Source of the DNA: Sympetrum striolatum
Taxonomy: Eukaryota > Arthropoda > Insecta > Odonata > Libellulidae
DNA: 64,000 nucleotides
Direction: 5' to 3'
NCBI GenBank assembly: GCA_947579665.1
Contig: OX388341.1
Coordinates: 372,001-436,000 of the forward strand
Part shown: piece by piece, positions 25,001 to 37,295 of the stretch
Position numbering within the stretch: the first letter of the stretch is position 1
How the letters are laid out: the number at the start of each line of letters is the position of its first letter
Program-made: the position numbers and the translations under genes
Notes under the pieces: generated by a model
Told to the model about the DNA's origin: nothing
What the model saw: only the letters and a program-made list of their open reading frames with translations
Database searches by the model: none

Positions 25001-28000
25001 TCACTTCTTCGAATGCCTCATGCTACCACCTCCATCCTTAGACACGCTACCGCGGCGCCCGCTGCCACCAACACCAGACACTGGAGGAGCCATCTGTATG
25101 ACTGAGCTGTAATTGAGACAAAGCATGAATATTACCAGAAAAGAAATAACTCGGAAGGCCTTGCCAGGGAACAAAAGTGAAAAAGTTTTAGATTGTGACT
25201 TAACCCTTCCAATTACTCAGGCTGAAAAATTGTTCGTGTGTTGTTCAACTAAATTGCAATTATCATTTTGGAGTAATTTTTTTTTATTTCTTCAACTTTA
25301 CAAGGAGTAAAAATACACTGAATATAGTTGAAGGAAATACTATTGATTTCCCCTCAAAAATGAAGAAACTTTCATCTCCATCGTTAATCCCCGCACATAT
25401 TTCCCATCTCTCTCTTATCTGTTTATGCAGCAATATCCTTAATTATATTAAACGTTCTTAGAAGGCTTAACAAAGCCATAAGAACAAGTGATACATGAAT
25501 CCACTCTGATTTTTCATTACTTTCTAGGAATCACGCCTTTCACCGTGAACGAGAGAATACTGAAAAAATGTTATGGATGGAAATGAGAATATATTAACTG
25601 ACACAAGAACCAACCAAGGAGCACTAACAAGGGGCACAAAAGCATATTTTACCTAAATACAGTAGAAGTCCATTATAAACAGTACGGCATACATCGATAG
25701 TTGCGTTATGGCAAGTGACTTTTTAGCCATTGTCCATCTCACTGTAGAAAGGATAGGAAGTTACGTCCATTATAACGAGTGGTAATTTCTGAAGTATCGT
25801 CATCACGAGTGCTATGAGTGTCAAGCTAGTCTTGCAGGAGGCATATCTCGGAATCATTAATTGACCAACAATTGATTAAGTCCACCAAGCCAACGGAAAT
25901 CTGAGGCACGTTATCTCTTCAAATGGCAGAAAAATATTTAATGCAAATATTATCGTCACGTAATTCATGCATTTATTTTCCACAAGTCGCCTCACCCTTC
26001 CTCGGCAAAGATGCTTCATGGAGCTTTGATTAGAAATTTCTTAAGAGTTTCATTCTCCCGTTTATCCCTCCATACATCTTATTCCCTAATCTCTTGTTTC
26101 TTTTCGGCGACAACCCCTGTAGTCGGCAGAGGAATATTTAATTGAGTTCTCATCATATTGGCATCCACCCGTGGGATTTGTTTTCATACTTGGCACCAAA
26201 TCGCCTGATCCTGGATCAGTGGGAATATAGGAGATAAAAGCAGTGCTTTCCCAGGGTAACCTCTTGCCCTCCCTCGCCATATGGTCATTGCTTATGAAGT
26301 AATAATAAAAAAAGAAAAAAGTCTTGAGAAAGAAATTTGATATGAATTAAGATTATCTAATGACACGCCATTATTTTTCGAGCAATAATTTTCCACATTT
26401 TATTTAGAGGACATAGTTTTGTTTTTATGCATGAATCAATAAAATAATGTGTGAAATAGAAAATGTGCCGCTGTAAGTAATGGGCACCCGAAATTTGAGC
26501 GCCAGACATTGAAGAATCATTTGCCCTCAAATGTAATACGCCCGTTAAGATATGCAGTCACGCCAGTCACTGCACCTTATACGTCTGTACTATACAGGCA
26601 TACACTACTATATGTATATATTATTTACAAAATTTTGGTATTGGTCTATGCCGAAAGTCCTAAGTGCCAATTCAAAATCGTTCATTTAAATTTTTTTAGG
26701 GGTAGCCAATTTCCTTTCAATTAAAAACTATCTGCTTTAACGTATATAGTGCAAACATCGCTAGCGGATTGGTGGAACTTTTGCCAAGTTATATGCAACC
26801 AGAGTGATCCTAGGATGCTGCCGGCCCCACGCTACGGGACATGCCAACAAGTGGTATTGTTTTTGAATCTAGTTTCCCGTTGATTCTATGACACACCCCA
26901 ATTTTTGATGTGAGAAAAAAGACCCATAAGGGTGCGCATTATTTTCAAGTAAATACAGTATACTTGACCAACATACTTTTTTTTACGCATTATGAAGCAT
27001 TAGCATAAGGATTAAAAACCCTAGTTCCATTTCTGGCGCACTTATCGCTCTTGGATTCAAAAGGACGGACTTAGTTAGAATTTGTGTTAGAAATCGGCTA
27101 TAACGAGTATGCATTATAACGATTACCTTTATGATTTTTGTCAGCTCTCGTTATAACGGACGTCTACTATATAGTCAGAGACTGAGTTTATGCAATGGTT
27201 TGCAAGTCTAAATTTTTTGAGAAACAATTATTTTACTGAGCATGCATGAGCCAAATTCTTCACTATTTAGAGACCTTGTCAAATATTCAAATTTGGTCCA
27301 GGAATTTAAGTATAGCGAATGATTAACCAACAACCAGTTTAGAAATACATTTATAGCATTAAAAATTAACAAATAAATTACTTTGTTTTATTCTACGTTT
27401 ATGCAATATTTTTTAGAATTGTACATGGATAATTTTCACAAATAAGGCAGAATTAATTGCAGAAAATGCAATAAGAAACACCAAATTATGTAAATTTGCT
27501 AACTTCAGCCTCTTATCTTTCCATGCTCAGATCAATAAAAACCAATCACAGCCTGTTTTTAGGATACTCTTTCACCAAGCCAAGACATCAACCAATCACA
27601 GAGACATCTTGCAAAGCAATTAAAGAGTAAAACCCAAAGAATCACAAGGATAAAGGTATAAAACAGAATATATTCCGACATGGCTAAAAACCAAGAAAGT
27701 TGAAGATATAAGTTAATTAATGAATTTAGTTCATTTTTATGCAAAATTTCAAGAAATATACTATTAACATTAAAAAATCTGTCAATTTAACATTCATGTC
27801 CAACATTCTAATCAGACTAATATTCTAATGCAATGAGAAACTTACTTCTTAAATTGCACCATAAGATAGTTATAAAAGATTTCCCACCCTCAGTCTAGTG
27901 TTCAGTTTCCTACCGAGTTGCATTTATCCATAAATGCAGCTCAGTTTATTTATGAGTAAATGCACCTAAACTGAGGAAGTTTATTATTATAATCACTTTC

Positions 28001-29610
28001 TTTCAGAAAAATGATGGGTTCATTGTCAATGAACAAATAATGGTAATCAAAAGATCAACCACTTTATTTGGAAGGAGTGCGAAAGGATAACTATCACATA
28101 CTTATAAAATAAAAATGTTCATATGCTGAAATATAGATTCTTAACGAGAATGAATGAATCACTTAAGAAGGATTCATAACTTAATTCAAAGAACTGAATC
28201 AACAGAAGAAATTCTCCTGTCATTCAAAACCGCATAAGTAATATAAAATAGGTAAATGGCTTCATGAAATCAGCATATTCAACGTAATTAAAAAATAATT
28301 CATACTTGGACTGCTTTGAGGTATCTGCAGTAGCAAGGCCACTGGCTAGGTCTGATGTTGATGCGTTGCCGTCCCCAACTCCACTGGTTCCACTTACATT
28401 TCTACGCATTCTCATGCTTAAACGCCAGTCAGTATCACCACCTCGGCCCTGAGGAGATGCTGAAACAAGATTAAATGTCTTCAGTTGAAAACCCATCGAG
28501 AGTTGAGAATCACTGCAAGGAAACGCTAACTCAGAATCAATGGCCAAAATGGAACCCTATTGATGCTTCTACGCATCACCACTATTACATTATTCCATAT
28601 TATTATGGAAATGCTTGAGAAGAGACACTAAAATTGTAGGAAATCATTTCTCAGCAATGCTAATTGATCAACAATATTTACTAAGCAAATGAATGTCAGT
28701 AAAGAAGAAAAAAAGGCACATTCCTGCGCTACAGCAATTAATTTATATTGTTAATTATGAGATCATGATTCTAATGAAAAAAGTTACATTCAAAATTAAC
28801 ACAAACTTATAAATATTTGGTTAAGTAAGAGAGAGGTTGGAAAGCATTCTTCTATTATAGAAAATGCATTTCAACTGAGTGATATGTTGGGCTGTATTGA
28901 AATAAATTTTAACTTAGATACAGTCAAAAATAGCTAACATATGTTAATCTAAAGTCATTTCTATTCACACTAACACAATTTTTACCATTTATCCTATAGT
29001 ATTGCAAGAAGCAATTACTTTTTCAGCCATAATTATTAAATGCTACTCAACAAACTTCATGCTTATTTTTCATGTAAATTATGTCCACAAGTGTTACTAA
29101 GTTTAAGAGAGCAATATAATATATAGTTCTTCAAATCTGAAAAGAAATTATAAATTATAGGAGATAACTATTTGAGATGTCCTGAGTAACTTTCTAACAC
29201 ATACAAGACGAAACAAAATTAATAATTTGAGTATGAAATGCATCTCAAGACTGTGTTGAGTCAAATGGAATGACCCAGTCAGATAAATTATACCACTGAT
29301 AGCTTTGGAGATTAAGATGGTCAATTTGATGAACAAACCAAATAATAAAGACAACTCACCAGTATTGGGATCACCACTAGTGATAGATATCATTGGTGGT
29401 AACGGTGGACGAAGTGCATCGTCTGCACGAACTGCAGACTCAGGTCTCCAAACCCGCCATGAATAACTACCTCCAACACCAACTGCACCACTTTCCGCTC
29501 CTGAGCTCCCACTAACCATAACAGGGGCTTGAGCCATTCCTCGATGAATGTACCGCCTTTCCCTCAGAGGCTGCTGCTGTTGAGGCTGTTGTGGTTGTTG
29601 TTGTTGTTGC

Positions 29611-29644
<34 letters not shown>

Positions 29645-32600
29645 TCTGCTGTTGTATTGCTTGCTGAGGTTGTTGCGGAGTCTGCTCTTCGGGATTTCCA
29701 TGCTTTGAACCACCCTGACAATGTTAACCACTGTTAGATATCTCCCTTTAAATCTTCCTGATTCCATATTTTCATAATCACATTTCCACTTCATCATTTG
29801 GATAAAGAGGAACTGTTCATATGAACTAACTACTTTCATACCTCGGCATTGTTACTACATGTGAATGACAATAGGAAGTGGTAAAAGTTTGCAAGAGACT
29901 AAAAGAACCAACATGTATCCTGCACCTTGGGTTTGTGGGATGGTAGGTTTTCCATCATTTTAGTACCGGGCTTAAAATGCACAAAAACATAAAAAATTGC
30001 TAAAAATTAAGTAGAGATAAATAAGCGATATGCAGTAAGATAAAATACCTAATTATAATAGTGCTGCACAGTAAAGAGCCTTTTTCAGTATCAGTGGGCA
30101 TCGACAACCTCCCCGAATATCTCTACCTTTGGCATGCCATTCTCACGTAGCGAGTCTCTTCTATGCAGAGCATTATTGACAAATTCTCTCGATTAACAAA
30201 TTCCTTACGCATGCCCACGGCATATTTTGAAGGAAAACAAGAGAACGATTAGCAATAGCTGGCAACTGCAAGGGAGTGAAGGTCGTTTCACGGAGCACAC
30301 AATAAGCCTGCATGAGTATAGCCCTCCAAGGAGATGTCCATACAGGCTCTCTTCAATGCAATACTATTATATGTACAGCTATGAGCAAAAAAGACTTAGT
30401 CTTATACAGCCCTGGAAATTTAAAGTTTTTTTTGCACATAGCTGTACATACCTTGAGAGTTATGCAATAGCTTTCGTACCTCCGTTGGCCTTTCATCTTA
30501 ATTTAGTACTGTCAAAAGTGCTTTGAAACCTGAGGTCATTAAGCACATGCATGCCCCAACTAGGAATTCAACCTGTGACCTCTGCCACCAAAGTCAAAAT
30601 GCAACCAACTTATCAATCTAGATGCCCCCACAGTGGCAAGTCATTTATATATTATGATTATTAGTGTACTTAAATGTATATGCCTAACTATTAGGACATC
30701 ATCATTTACCTGGGCCTTAAATTGGCGGTATTCCATTAAAATACATAATAAACTCCAAACGTTCATACACACAGTTCAGTCTAACCTACAGCAATGACTC
30801 GACCATTTTTATCAATGAGTCATATAAACAAAAATGATTAATCATCAAGAATCGTGACAGCTGTATCCTAACAATGAAAGGGCCCATCTTTCATCTCAAA
30901 GCCATGATTTACCACATATTAATGGATAATTATTGTTAAACATCTTTTAAGTTACTGACCAATGTAATAGACACAAAGTCAGCCCCAAAACACATTCTAC
31001 TAAAATAACCACTTCATTATTAATTGACTTGGTCTTGGGAACAATAACTTGTACTTCACTGGCATTTTAGTTCAGGCAAATCAACTCCAATGGCACGTAT
31101 CCACCTATTTAACCCTCCAAGACCGGAATTATTTTTGCTTGTAATCATTTTAAATTTCTTACGTATTTCGCTTTGTGATTGTCTGAAAACAATACCCAGA
31201 AAATATTATGCCAAACATATTCGTAAAAGCAGCCAAACAAATAGAAAATTGCAACATTGTCATCGAGCTCTCCTATTCTGTGATACAAAATTAAATAATA
31301 GTTGGTGTCGGATGATGCCATCCGTAGTCCGTCGAGGGTTAAAAACATTAGTGAAACTATTGTCATAATAATTTGATACAGACATAATGGTATTAAAATA
31401 CCATATTTTATAAAAACCATATTTATCAGCATATAACATGGACTGTCTTATATCATGCAGCAAGATTTTCAAAAAGAAATCAGAGTTCAAAAACTAAAAT
31501 TTGAATGGTCAGGGAACAATGCACTCTGCAGAGCCAATGACCACAAAATCATGTCAATCATTACAATTTGCTAAATTAAAGGTGATCAATAAAGGCAAAA
31601 ATCTCTTTAGAAGTTCTTTTATGGCAGAGGATGATTTCAGATGGTAGCATATTTGTGCCTCACACTCGGTCAAGTGTAATTATTAGGATAACAAATTTTT
31701 CTTCTGTACGCTTCTTGTTTCCAATTGGCAGGTTATTCGATACTTAATCACTTTAAAACTATTTATTGTACATAATCAGGCAAATAAATGCTTAGCAAGC
31801 AAAGATTAGCACACAAAAAGGGTTGGTCAGCTGATTTTGAAAAGTACACATGGTGAGAAGTTGTTTTCAGAAGATGAGACATTTTCAAAATAAAATACCT
31901 AAATAGATGTTTTAAACATCGAGTTAAAAATTAACGATTATTTTTATTTGATCAAGTTTAAGTTAAAAATATACACGTAAAACACACCATATGAATTTCA
32001 GGCCTTAATATATAAAAATGTGTTATATGCAGATGAATATGGTACTTTAAGATAAGATTCTAAATTGCTCATGCTAAGGGTGAAAAGAGTTGGTGTTTCG
32101 AAGCAAAATGGCTATCACATGCATGCAATGCTCTCACGACACCATGCTTTACTCTTAGATGGGAGTCTAGAGAGTGGCCATATCTTTACTCAAGGCTTCA
32201 TTATAATTTTATATTACCCACTTTCTTAATAGAAGTCAGAATTGATTTTTTATTTAGTTTAATTTATTACTAAGTCGGTGCCTCACTCTTTTATAAGAGA
32301 CAAAGGGATGGCAAAATAAATTTGCACTAAAGTGCCAGAATAAAATACCTATGATAAAATTATCAGTTACAATGACAGAAAGAATGTCAGAACTGGTAAG
32401 GAAGGACATAATTATACCGGAATAATTAAAACAGCAACTCCCATATTGATCCATTTCAGGTAATTCAGTTCACTACTGAGATTATTAAATAGTACATTAA
32501 TAAAAATCTTTGAAATCCAAACTTCGCATGAATAGGGAAAAACCCAGAATAAAACTCAACAGCAGGTGTAATTCTAAAAGGAGAACTCTCTTTCAAAGGG

Positions 32601-35600
32601 ATTGAATGACAGGATGTCTAAATTCACGTACTTTCTCACTACTTAAGGAGATGGAATTAAAAGACACTTTAGATGCATGATTAGGGTTTCAAAATTACTT
32701 GCATGATACGTGAAGGTGAAATAAAGAATGAAGCTATCATAATATAAGATTAGGGTGCTCAAATGAAAAGTTACGAGATGACACTGTGGGTATAGTTGAA
32801 GTCTTTATCCAAATTAAACACCAGAGGCCTAAGCATAACTATCCCACTGTTTCATGAGCCAAAGGATTCCCTGTTCCCAGAATTCCTGTGACTGTGATAG
32901 GAGCAAATCCTTCTCTGATTGACTGTGTGTTCAGTCAATTATGGTAATACCAATTATACAGCAGGGCGTAGAAGGACATCATGGCATTTTCATTGCAAAA
33001 GTCAACAATTGATCAGATTTCTGACTGTGGAAGGTGTTAAACTGGCCGATATCCATCGGTGGATGGTGGGCATGAATGGAGGAGACTGAATGTCCGTCAA
33101 GTCCACTGCTCCGCCACGTCCACACGTCTCCAGGGTCACACAAAGGCCAAGTTCAAGAATGAACAGCTTAAGCCTTCTTGCAGCCCCCAAATGTCACCCT
33201 GCAACTTCCATCTGTTAGGTTTGCTAAAAAAAACATCCCTAACATGGCGAACTTAAGGACACAGTGAAGGACTGGCTCTCATTCTGGGAATGGAATCATT
33301 GTATGGAATTGTACAGAACACACAATCTATCAGCAAAGGACTTCCTCTAGTCACAGACACAAGAATTCTGGGAACAGGGAATCCTTTGACTAGTGAAACA
33401 GTGGCATAGTTGTGCTCAGGCCTCTGGTAATTATTTTAGATAAAGACTTTAACTACACCCACAGTGTCAAACCTACACCCTAGTACATTAAAATTTTCAT
33501 CAATGTACTATTTGATAATTTGACTTAGAATCACTTTTCAATTCATTTAACTTCAATTACTTTTTTCAAGAAAATTAAAAATTAGATAGACTAAATGAGC
33601 ACACTTACAAACTTTAGCATATTCCAGTCAAATACATAGTCGTAGGTGAATCCTTGCTGCTGGAAGAGAGTGCGGAACATTTGGCGAAGGAAGTTATAAT
33701 TCGGTCTTTCCTCAAATCTGAGGGCTCGGCAGTGATCCAAAAACAAGCCAAACTCACCTGAAAAAGGAAGCCACCAAATAAGTTTCACAAACTTAGAATA
33801 AATATCAAAATAACTCAACCACTTTATAGCAAAATTCAAACAATAATTACTAATCAACCTGCACAACTATTAATAATCAGTATTGACAGTGGTAGTATTA
33901 ATAAAAGAGCTTCGACAGCTTATGTCATTTTGCATGATTGGGCCTGCCAGGAATCAAACCCAGGACCGCTTTCACAAAAGCAGAACAAGCAGCCTACATG
34001 GCTATCTGGGAGCCCCAATAATCAACCAACATGTTGTAAAAAAAAGAATAAAATAATGTGACACACAAAACTGGTATTATGTAACTGAAGATGAAAGAAT
34101 TCATAAAAAAATTTCAAAGTTAATTAGAGTTAAAAGATACAGATTCAGGATTAATTTTGTAGGACTTATTAACATGTAAAGTTTAATAAGAGTTACCATC
34201 ATCGAAGAGCACAAAACTTTAAATAGTTCTGCAAAGTATGGTAACCAGAATCAAAATATACACACCCTAACAGAAACGTTAAGAAACTCAATGAGTGCTA
34301 ACAGTAAGTTCATTAACTATGCATAAAAAAGGCAAGCATCAGAAATCAACTCTTTCTTCACTTCATAGGCCTATCTAATCAGGGGGTAGAAATCATGAAG
34401 ATTCATTCTTTATGACATGATAGTTTTGGCTACAGATACTTTCTTAAGTACGGTTACTTGACAATATTAGTCAAGCCAAATCAAACTTAATATAGAAAAT
34501 GTATTACACCACAAAAATGTTAGATGACAGCAGCAGAATGACACATGAAAGCCTCGTGATGGGAATTTGATAGCTAATTGACTAATATACATTTACATTT
34601 AAAACCTGCAATCCGTTAGTGGCCATCCAGGACACCTAATAGCTTATCTAATACTGTGTAATTACCGAAAGTAACTATCTGTACTGGCAACTATTCCCTC
34701 GATTGCTTTTCTCTAAAAGATCGTGATATATACAAACATCAGCAACCCCAGCAAGTCTTTGCCAATTTAAACCACAACACTCTATCATAATTTTTTATCA
34801 TCATGTGCAGAAAGATAAATTGCTTGTAGGGTAATTACTGTTTTGGAAGACTATCTGTCTTGAAGCATGGATGAAGTTGCACACTCGTCCTAGATTTGGT
34901 ATCCCAAATAATAATTATGGACTAAGATTTCAATTTGATCGAGGTAAGTACAATAATTAAAGCAATTTAATCTCGTACCATTCGCTACTGGACAGGATGA
35001 TATAGAAGAAATGTTAGTTGAAGATGCAAAGAATAATCCATTAATTATAATTACACATAATACAGGAAAGAATACACAAAACAACTAACTCAACTATAGA
35101 AAATCCACAGAGGTGATTACTTAAGATAAACCAATTTCAACCCTATGAGAACAATTAATTGAACGTATTCAATCGCAGCGGATTATAGCACTAATAATAC
35201 AACTGAGTTGGGGTGATCAAGAGTTTGTATACTCACTAGGATACCCCTTGCACAGCTCTGTGATAGGAGTGGTCATCTTCTTTTCACTTATTCTTTCATA
35301 CTTCTGCCTCTTAGTGGCAGCTCTGAGACCTTGCCAAGGCAGAATTCCTTTGTTGAAGTACATTAATACATATGCTAAAGATTCTAAATCATCTCTTCGG
35401 CTTTGCTCTGAAATTAGACAGAACATAAGTAAGCACGGCGCCGCATGGAAGATTCTTAAAACAGAAAAACCTTCTTCGTTGCAGAGGAATCATTTTTTTT
35501 ACGACTGAAGAGGTGAGGGACGGATTCGTCCAAAAAAAATAAACTATGATGATATTCCACAAATTTAAATGACGAAACCAACTCACCAACTCCTAGATGC

Positions 35601-36746
35601 GTGTTGATACTGGCATACCGAGCAGTACCTGTCAGATTCTTGTTCTCCCGATATGGTATATGCACGTGAGTCCTAAAGTCTCTATATTTTTTGGCCAAAC
35701 CAAAATCTATTATGTAAACTAGATTTCCTTTCTTTCCAAGACCCATAAGAAAGTTGTCAGGCTTAATGTCCCTATGAATCAAGTTCTTACTGTGCATAAA
35801 ATCGATCCGGCTTATCTAAAATTAAAAAAATATATAGAGAAAAGGATTCAGAATGAAGAAAACATCGATAGAATAAACATATACCATAGTACATACAAGC
35901 TGATCTGCTAGAAGAAGAACCGTTTTCAAGGAAAATCTGCGTGAGCAAAAATTAAATAAATCCTCCAGAGAAGGACCAAGTAGTTCCATCACCATAACAT
36001 TGTAATCGCCTTCTGAGCCGCACCACTTTATCATAGGAATTCCAACTGCGCAAAAAAAAACAATGCATAATGTCCGAATATAAAAGAACATTTCCAACAA
36101 CTTTAGAAACTTTAAGACGAATACCTCCTCCTTGCAAGATCTTGTAAATTCTTGATTCCATGTAAAGCTGAGGATGCCGAGTTTTTAAACATTCTAGCTT
36201 GATTGCAACTTCCTCTCCAGTGGTTATGTTCGTGCCTATATAGAAAAAGGTGAAAAACATCGTTAAACACTTATAAAAATTAATCGATTCATTACAGGGA
36301 TTTCATTCAATTATACCCATTAAGAAGGTATTGTAAATTAAATAACATGCGAAATTAAATCACAATCAAAGATAACCAAATACAATCGGTGAAAGCATAA
36401 ATAAGTTCGTAACTCGACATAAACCTCGAGCTTTCCAATGACTAACGTCGACTTACGTATCGGATATTCAGGCTACAGTAGTTACGTCAAATAGGAAACA
36501 ACGTCGAATAAAAATTAAACTAATGATTTAAGCACAGATTAAATCGTAGCAGCAGTGACAAAAGTAAAGCATACATCACGGATTTTCAGGTCATGAATGC
36601 GAAAGAACGCAAAGCGACTAAGTCAATTAATACGAACAATTAATTCAAGAGATTGCATAGAAATAATTACCCAAGTAAATGTCTCCAAAAGATCCACTAC
36701 CTATTTTGCGCCCTAACCTATATTTATTACCCACTCTTAGCTCCAT
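25001..36746 (-). CDS. dco: Casein kinase 1 delta/epsilon (discs overgrown / doubletime), complete, 499 aa
   Basis: Nine coding exons (minus): 36671-36746, 36125-36235, 35897-36045, 35587-35815, 35237-35407, 33609-33757, 29360-29714, 28306-28459 and 25001-25106, exactly 1500 nt with phase preserved at every junction. The protein begins [23 protein letters not shown] lysine is K38; HRD aspartate is D128 in [13 protein letters not shown] is in [12 protein letters not shown]. Arg178 lies in [12 protein letters not shown] (the hamster tau position), and Pro47 (the Drosophila dbt-S position) is kept. The domain ends [12 protein letters not shown] at 295. The tail is variable: exon 7 carries 16 consecutive Gln then Pro/Gln, exon 8 is Ser/Gly/Arg, and exon 9 ends [10 protein letters not shown]. 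The family phosphorylates PERIOD and acts in Hippo and Wnt signalling. The last exon was found from its acceptor (TTACAG) and phase match to AA|GTATGA. Confidence 0.95.
25660..27169. mobile_element. Pogo/Tigger-like element, about 1.5 kb, in the last dco intron
   Basis: Imperfect inverted ends CAGTAGAAGTCCATTATAA (left) and TAGTAGACGTCCGTTATAA (right, complement), each flanked by TA. Subterminal TTATAACG-type blocks recur inside both ends. An interior block (GGGTGCGCATTATTTTCAAG then TAAATACAGTA, near 26930-26960) is of a kind I associate with pogo-like elements. No intact transposase frame is present. Confidence 0.6.
29564..29665 (-). repeat. dco: CAG/CAA polyglutamine tract in dco exon 7
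   Basis: Mixed CAA and CAG codons encode 16 uninterrupted glutamines, with further Gln/Pro on either side. The mixing of codons limits slippage and suggests selection for the amino acid run rather than a simple microsatellite. Confidence 0.85.
30551..30630 (-). repeat. tRNA-like SINE head
   Basis: On the minus strand an 80-bp segment runs from GGGGGCATCTAGATTG through a GTTGAATTCC (B-box-like) to GGGGCAT, with the length and box spacing of a tRNA-derived head. The cloverleaf is imperfect, so it is a SINE or tRNA pseudogene rather than a functional tRNA. Confidence 0.45.
31449..31750 (+). repeat. Dispersed repeat R1, copy 1 (uninterrupted)
   Basis: About 300 bp closely similar to the complement of 43010-43602, including TTTGAATGGTCAGGG, TGCACTCTGCAGAGC, GATGATTTCAGA and TTCTTGTTTCCAATTGGCAG. 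It lacks the 274-bp insertion present in the second copy and so serves as its empty site. Confidence 0.8.
32780..33468. mobile_element. Fold-back mariner-type remnant with inverted arms of about 120-140 bp
   Basis: The left arm GACACTGTGGGTATAGTTGA… and the right arm are inverted copies over about 125 bp, including CAGAGGCCT and GGATTCCCTGTTCCCAGAAT. On the plus strand the centre and right arm read as the C-terminal end of a Tc1/mariner transposase ([13 protein letters not shown], then [11 protein letters not shown] and LVKQWHSC with frame breaks). The left arm is therefore an inverted duplicate of the element's 3' coding end. It is not capable of coding. Confidence 0.7.
33940..34017 (-). repeat. 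tRNA-like SINE head
   Basis: The minus strand reads GGGGCTCCCAGATAGCCATG…, with GGGTTTGATTCCTGGCAGGC as a B-box plus acceptor-like end, 78 bp in all. The mispaired stems argue for a SINE remnant over a working tRNA gene. Confidence 0.5.
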
Positions 36747-37295
36747 TTCTGGAAGATCGTAAACGTCGAATTAAACAATAGAAACATAAACAGCTTCGAG
36801 GTAAGCAGCCATGTTGAACCTTGTACATTGACACTACAGAAAAAGATTGGAATTCTTCAGTTCAGTGCTCTCATACTTGGGGCTATATTAGAAAATGTCG
36901 GCAACAAATACAAACGCCGATCCCTAAATAATAATCCGCTTCATCAAGAAGCGAGATGGACGTGGGATAGCAAAGGATTATTGAGATTTCTCATTGTATG
37001 CAACACTTATTCTAATGATTCTGTCAGAGCCAGGAGGTTGGTACAATGTTTCTCGCCTGGAGTCGCTACCATCGATTTATCCTAACAAATGATATTTTAC
37101 GAGCCGCCTCATTTTCTGCGATTTTTGAAACTTCAGATGATCGTCACCATGGAATTACATCATTAAAGGAACCCTTTCGCATCTTATTCTATTGATATTT
37201 ATTATTTTACTGAGAAAACTTATTTATTCAATCAAACAGAAACATTTAAAAGGATAAGAAGTTTAGAAGTGTCGAATTTTTCATTATATCGAAAG
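36747..37295. promoter_or_regulatory. Divergent promoter region between dco and M1AP
   Basis: 549 bases separate the two oppositely oriented start codons. The 85-codon open frame at 36828-37085 has no splice support and overlaps what should be 5' UTR and promoter sequence. Confidence 0.5.

Noticed and set aside
30551..34017. Two tRNA-like segments as functional tRNA genes
   Set aside because: Acceptor and anticodon stems are mispaired; better explained as SINE heads.
36828..37085. 85-codon open frame between dco and M1AP
   Set aside because: No splice signals or family; sits in the divergent promoter interval.
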